NCBI RefSeq assembly: GCF_021869535.1
Contig: NW_026262593.1
Location: 60,968,318-61,032,317, forward strand
Direction: 5' to 3'
DNA: 64,000 nucleotides
From: Mytilus californianus
Taxonomy: Eukaryota > Mollusca > Bivalvia > Mytilida > Mytilidae
Every line of letters starts with the position of its first letter. Within the stretch, counting starts at the first letter, position 1. Made by a program: the position numbers and the translations under genes. The notes beneath the pieces are model-generated. The model was given only the letters and a program-made list of their open reading frames with translations, was not told the DNA's origin and ran no database searches. Below, piece after piece: positions 58,625-64,000 of the stretch.

Positions 58625-58912
58625 ACAACAAAAGAGAAAGATTGGATACTGAAATAGCAGACTGAGGAGATACTTGGAAAGACTGATGATGTAAACAACT
58701 GCAAAAAACTGAAACGCCTGAACAGTCTTTATCCTGCCAATAGAAACTATCTCCAAAGCTACGAGACTGCACTGGCCAAACTACAAATGGCAGTAAAAAG
58801 CTTCCATAACAACACCAAAAACCAGCTGGAGGAACTGCATGATCCAACTTTACAAGAAAAGAAAACGAAGGCAGAAATACTGATGAAAAAATGGGGTTTT
58901 AAACATTTCTAA
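58625..58912 (+). pseudogene. last exon: helical C-terminus, frameshifted
   Basis: After acceptor TTCTTTCTATATTCAG the phase-1 frame reads DNKRERLDTEIAD and stops at TGA. One base along, a long frame resumes: TEEILGKTDDVNNCKKLKRL, NSLYPANRNYLQSYETALAK, then LEELHDPTLQEKKTKAEILM, ending MKKWGFKHF with TAA 58910-58912. A one-base indel near 58660 explains both. The end is a charged amphipathic helix pair. Confidence 0.65.
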
Positions 58913-59945
58913 TAATGTGTTTTGAATATGGGAGATTTAGGATGGGTGTTTCCTTGGGCGTTAAGGTGTTATCGTATTTTTGGTCGCCTTGGCACCAAGG
59001 AACCTAAATTTTAATAAAACAATGTACATGTAGTTATGTTGACAAGTAATCGTACATATAGGTAGGTCAAACGGAAAGTAATATTTCATATTTACTTCTA
59101 TACCAAGAACATTGTTACAAAAATGTATAGGCATTTTCTGACTACAACTGGAATAAAGAATTATTCGAAAAAGAAATTTTAATTATATAACTAAATTTCA
59201 ATTTCCTCTACTTTAACCAATATAAAAAAAAATCCAGAAAAGTTCAAATAAAGTAGATGTGTTTTAAAACTTATAAAAAATATTCTTATTAGAAAAAAAA
59301 AACCAAATATTATATACATGAAACATAGACCAATTACATGTAATATATGCAACTAAAACAAAACTTCCATTTGCATGTACATTTACAAAAAAAAATGTAT
59401 GTATTGTTATGTTGAGTAAGTATATTTCTGTGCATGGTGTTCAACTTTTTTTCTTATTTTATTCATTTGTTTCAGAGATAATACTATACTATATAATATA
59501 CAAAGATGTCACATCTATCATGTCATTAAAATGCCATTATTCATTAATATCCAAACAATCCTATGAAGAAAGCAGATCATTATAAATTGAAAAGACTCCA
59601 GAAAAAAGGATAAATTAATTAATACTCTTTTAGAATTTTTCTATTACAACTTACAAGATTAGTCAGGGGTGTATAATAAGTAACTAACTGTAACAGGGGA
59701 AAATTCAATGCAAGAATATTACCAATTAACAATTTAAAATAGCCAATAGCATGAAAAAACCAAAAAATAACTATACAGTACTTTAAAATGATTATGATTA
59801 ACTGAAGTTGAATGATGTTATTACATGAATGTCTGTTAATGTATGTTACTTGCATGAATTTGTGTCTTCTTTTCATTCCTTAACTGGCTTTAGGATGTTT
59901 AGGTTTTATTTTAGTTTTTAAGTTAAAAGCCAGGAGCATAACTCT
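58913..59945. other. 3' flank, no gene recognised
   Basis: AT-rich; AATAAA words occur near 59015 but no polyadenylation site can be fixed. Confidence 0.4.
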
Positions 59946-59951
59946 TATTCA

Positions 59952-61548
59952 CAGAGCTCCAGATAAGAATTCACAAATTGGGGTTTTTACCCACCATTTT
60001 TTTATGTAATTGGGTGATAAAGTTTTTTAATTGCATTATCAATTCCAATTCACCCCTCAAGCAAATATCAAATTGGGTTTTTCACCTCCAAGCTCCTCAA
60101 TGTATTGGGTTTTTTCATCAACACAATATTGAATATTTAGGCAATGCCATGTTATAATCACATTATATCAACCCCAGATGTGTTTCCATCTTAAATGTGT
60201 TTCTTTCTTTGTAGAATATGTGCTAGCTGTTTTATTTGGTTTATTCACTGACGAGCAATTGTACATTTAATTTGTGTCCGTTTTAAACGTTCTGTCAGTT
60301 TTGTATTTTCTCAAAACTTATGTAAACTGCAGCTGGTGTCACTAGTTGAACAGGAACTAATTGCCTTTCTAGATCCAGTATGATCACCCTACAGTTTAAT
60401 TATAGTTGGGGTAGGTGTGGCTAAGTGTTTAGATTTTTGTGTAATATATGTGAAATTTAGGTGCTGTAAGAAAGTTTTGCCAGTCCTTTCACCTATTTGC
60501 CAGATCTACTTTTTAATAAAAATAAAAAGTAGTTTCCGGATTTAAGATATACCCCAAAACCTTGAGGTTTATAGGGTGGTTTATAATATCGGAGACCACA
60601 TTCAACTTAAATTTACAAATAATTCTGCAACATCAAGTAAATAAATGACAATGTTATACTGCACTTGCCAATAAGACAACTATCTTAAGCATCTAGAACA
60701 ATTAGACCAAAACAAAGAAAGTGTCAAGCTACATTGACGTAAAAAACGGATATGTGTATTCACTCATCAACTAAAATGAAAAAAATAATATATAAACTGT
60801 TTTCGTTTAATTCAATTTACATAAATCTGGGTTAAGTTGTCCCTTATCAGAACTTTTGGTTTCGATGCTTTCAAACTACATATCATGTCATAATTGATTT
60901 GGCCTTTCACTTTTTCCAACTGATTTCGTTTTTGACGGAACCCCGTGTTTATCGCTCTAGCAAATGTTCTCGTTATGGTACGCAAACACGCCCGTGCGTT
61001 CAATGGCCGCTTCCTAAAATCACTAGCTGAGTCTTGTTATCATCATAACTTTCCCTCAGCTATCAAAAAGAATCCGAAAACATGCTTCTATTCAATATTT
61101 TTACCGGACGTTTACTTTCGTTTTAATTCATTGTATGTTATGATAAGTCCCGAGCAATTCGAAAAAATATGACAGCATGTCACACGCTAATTGGATAGAC
61201 GCCGAGAAGATCGAAATGTTTTCATAAAACACGTGTACCTTTTGAGCAACGGAAAATTCCAACAGGGATCCATTACAGCTACTTGATGCAGGGCTCTATT
61301 TTTAGAACGAAAGGACATTTCCAATTATAAATATTATAAAAATAGATTTACGCGACGACTGTAATCAAGTAAGGGTAAATAACGCAAACGATAGCGAATA
61401 AAAGCGTTAAGAACCCATGTTTTTGGCATATAATTGGGTTTTTCTTTGAATTAATTGGGTTTTTGGACCCTGCAATGGGCAATTGCATTGGGTTTTTAAT
61501 TATTTTTATTGCGTGATCACGCAAATACGCAGCTTATCTGGAGCTCTG
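59952..61548. mobile_element. 1.6-kb TIR element, CAGAGCTCCAGATAAG ends
   Basis: Perfect 16-bp terminal inverted repeats: CAGAGCTCCAGATAAG at 59952-59967 and its complement at 61533-61548. A direct TATTCA flanks both sides (59946-59951, 61549-61554). Subterminal sequence is rich in attgggttttt words on both sides, plus a gcgtgatcacgc palindrome near the right end. The CAGAG start recalls hAT elements, but those make 8-bp duplications and no transposase is present. Inferred: a non-autonomous DNA transposon of unresolved superfamily. Confidence 0.75.
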
Positions 61549-61554
61549 TATTCA

Positions 61555-62900
61555 ATATTACATATTGATTCCTATTATACATAATTTAAGGTAATGGAAA
61601 TGTATTTTTTTTTCTATTACATGTCCATGAATTTTAAAGGTTTATCATCATACCAATTGTGGGAGGGGGCAAACATGTATGTTAAAATGTAAAATAATAC
61701 AAAAATCTGAATGTAACTTGTATTTTTACAGTCAATCATGTCAATTGTTGTTTACATGTAAATTGTACTTATATGTACTCCAAAAAGAAAGGGCTTTTTC
61801 ATAATATATTTTAATATTTTTTTATAAACAAGATGTACAAACCAAAAGTCTAAAAGTTTTATCAAATTAAAAACAACTACAAATTTCAGAAACCTTTCTT
61901 TCTTCATTCAAGTACACTTTTTGTTCATGTATGTTTCAAAAGCAATCAAAAAGGAAAGAACTTGCAATAACATATAAATAATAATCTTCGGGGCAATTTT
62001 AGCAATCTAAATTAATTAATTTGCAAATACTCAAGAAAATATATTCTTTAATGTTTATATCAGAACTTTTTTCTAGAAATTAATTTTTATTTAAAGGGTA
62101 AAAAATTGGGAGTTTATATAAAATGTGTGTAGTATTGTGCGAGTTCTGCTCATGATTCAATACGAGGTTAAGTTATGAAGTTTAAACTGAAATAAGCTAC
62201 TTTGAAAAAAAATACTGCCAAACTTCCTCGTGTTGAGTCGCTAGGGGGCGCTTTGCTTAAGGAAGCGAAGTGTACTCACCAATAAAACCGGTGGACGTGC
62301 AATATTTGCCTTTTATTAGGTATGGTACACTGTAAGACTGACCAGTTATAAATTTTTTACCTCTACTTTTGTTGTTCATGTTGTTGATTTGCTGTTTCAT
62401 ATCAATCAATTTTTCCACCATCTCATTTCAGTCCTATTCTTAAGTTAGGTTTCTTTTAAAATTATGCTTCTTTCAATTATGTTTTTCAACTTGAAATATT
62501 TACTATCAACAACATTAAGGTCATTAAGGACTTGAATGATTTCATCCAGTTAATATACATAAATATTCATTTAGGAATGCTGTTTTAAATGTCACTGCTT
62601 CATTGTTTGTCTAAGTCTGATCAGGATTCATTAACTCAGATTATACATGTACATGTATGTTATGCATGTACACAAACTTTTTGTTAATACCTACTGATGT
62701 TAACATTGATAAAGTTTACATGTGCCCTTAGTATCTGACTGTAATTTTCAATATTGCTATGAAAAATTGTCATAAATTTAACAGATTAAAGGAACATATC
62801 ACATATAATTTAGTTTACATTATTGTTTCTAGTTATTGCTAATTAAAGATGAAGTAACAAAAGAAATCTAGTTCATGAAATTTGTACATAGGTACAATAA
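61555..62900. other. no gene recognised
   Basis: AT-rich sequence. A segment near 62215-62275 (cctcgtgttgagtcgctagg, ggcgctttgcttaaggaagc) recalls the fold-back arm words at about 20055 (cctcgtgctgagtcacttaa), so it may be a short related fragment. Confidence 0.4.
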
Positions 62901-62904
62901 AATT

Positions 62905-63010
62905 CAAAGATGTGGTATGATTGCCAATGAGACACTTTCCACCATAGACCAAATGTTAGCAACTTAGGTCACTTTAGTTTACAGCCTTTAAAAATGAGCA
63001 AAACCCATAC
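62905..63010 (-). repeat. dispersed repeat, 'TCTCATTGGCA' family
   Basis: It contains agatgtggtatgattgccaa, tgagacactttccaccatag and aatgagcaaaacccatac. Confidence 0.8.
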
Positions 63011-64000
63011 ACAAAGTATGATTTAAAAGGCAATGATATGACTGATGGTAAACAATTTCATTGAAAAATACTTACAGCCTCACATGTCACATGAACATGT
63101 GCATTCAAAGTACAAATCAATATATATATACTAAAAAAACAAGTATGATGATAATGTACAGAAGCAAACAACCACTGAATTACAAACATACAGAATATGG
63201 CAGGGTTTAACATGTTTGCTGGCACAAACCCTTTCCTGGTGAAAACTTATACAAATGCAGTTTAAAAACAAGCATTTTACAAATATACTTTATGGGGATC
63301 TGTGACATTAAATGAATATGCATCACTCGAACTATTGACCTCATACAACTGTCACTTTTCCATCGTATTCCTTGCATCAGATATTTTGTCTTGTGATGTC
63401 AACATTTAAAGGAGCTTTAGTGATGTCTAGTTATTTCTATGGAATGAATAGTGATAAGGTTAATTGCTAGCAGTAGCAAAGAAATTTAGGGCAATATGTG
63501 AAAAATATTAGGTGCAAACAAGAACAACGACAGACTTAGCCACAAGCCTGTCTACATAGCTGCTTACAGATAGTATTTTCCCTGTGTGTAGCCTGTACTG
63601 TAGGGATAATTTATATGTATTAATTATAAACTTGTAGCCCCCCCCCCTCCCCTCCTTTCGTACTTTTCTCAATTTGTAAGGAAATTTACCGTATATACCA
63701 CACACCTTACATTAAATCAACTAAACGATGATAAAAATGAATCAGGTTGTTTCTGTTTGGCTTACAATTTATAGAGGGCGGGACTAATTACTCGTTAGAA
63801 AATCGTGTAAATCACAATAATTATTCATTATTATGTACATTTTTTTGATAATTACCCTGATTTGAACCTTTCTTCACCCTAACGCAATAGTTGTTGCAAC
63901 GTCGTTTCATCAAGTGTTGGTGAACTGGACATTTTTCAGGTCGATCATGGCGGCGCGGCAAGAACGACGCATGAATATTTAATGAGATTGAACAGAGTTA
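63011..64000. other. no gene recognised
   Basis: It includes a C-run (about 63638-63657). The last 100 bases (gatcatggcggcgcggcaag) are GC-richer with an ATG in a good context at about 63947 and could start a gene that continues past the window; too short to support. Confidence 0.3.

Larger units (their letters stand above)
41146..58912 (+). pseudogene. decayed multi-exon gene of an unrecognised family, split by an LTR element
   Basis: Seen: a 3.1 kb main exon (41146-44263), then exons 44366-44428, 55806-55868, 56056-56130, 56318-56368, 56530-56637, 57342-57413 and 58625-58912. Every small internal exon is a multiple of three (63, 63, 75, 51, 108 and 72) and enters and leaves in phase 1, which cannot be chance. 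The main exon has in-frame TGA at 41505 and 42642 and frameshifts near 42778, 43245, 43732 and 44070; the last exon has one near 58660. Family knowledge (memory only): the GDGPARQYECGHQRGGNFRC and EPLHDITN...LPYHI style strings recall a large uncharacterised family with many copies in mollusc and cnidarian genomes. Inferred: a dead or dying copy; function unknown. Confidence 0.7.

Noticed and set aside
60812-61172. Opposed 63- and 75-codon frames inside the 1.6-kb TIR element
   Set aside because: Short, overlapping on opposite strands, and without transposase motifs.

Overview
This is eukaryotic genomic DNA: AT-rich, intron-bearing, gene-poor and dense in short dispersed repeats. Several of those repeats (for example the segment containing GTCTCATTGGCA followed by CATACCACATCTT, and blocks with GAACCATGAAAATGAGGTCA) are ones I associate from memory with bivalve molluscs, most likely a Mytilus-like mussel. 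The assignment is recognition, not a search result.

Layout. 0.2-0.9 kb holds the 3' end of an unrecognised, apparently frameshifted two-exon gene on +. 0.9-12.5 kb is repeat-rich non-coding DNA with a GGCCAATACAG palindrome element near 9.4-10.4 kb. 12.5-15.4 kb carries six phase-compatible + strand exons encoding an OB-fold (RPA-like) protein, with a second OB-like exon pair at 16.6-18.1 kb that may be the same gene or a relative. 19.7-25.9 kb is a 6.2 kb fold-back structure whose arms contain a 21-bp minisatellite. A hAT transposase C-terminal fragment lies at 29.65-30.14 kb and the last exon of a TatD-family nuclease at 31.37-32.29 kb on -. 32.4-41.1 kb is mostly dispersed repeats and unexplained AT-rich DNA.

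41.1-58.9 kb is one decayed host gene or repeat-family gene on +: a 3.1 kb main exon with two in-frame stops and about four frameshifts, then at least seven small exons that nearly all keep phase 1. Inside one of its introns, itself an old tandem-repeat array, sits a complete antisense 10.2 kb Ty3/gypsy LTR retrotransposon (44944-55174) with long LTRs, TACA target duplication, tRNA-Lys-like primer site, gag, a canonical T TTA AAC frameshift site at the gag-pol junction, protease, RT, RNase H and integrase. gag has one frameshift, pol two in-frame stops and one frameshift, so this copy is dead but young (LTRs differ at about a dozen bases plus one 60-bp indel).

The most interesting feature is an extra intact 259-aa ORF between the primer-binding site and gag, with SGNH/GDSL-hydrolase-like motifs. 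I know such esterase ORFs from some non-LTR elements, but not as a standard part of LTR elements.

59.95-61.55 kb is a DNA-transposon-like element with perfect 16-bp terminal inverted repeats. I see no tRNA, rRNA or CRISPR feature.
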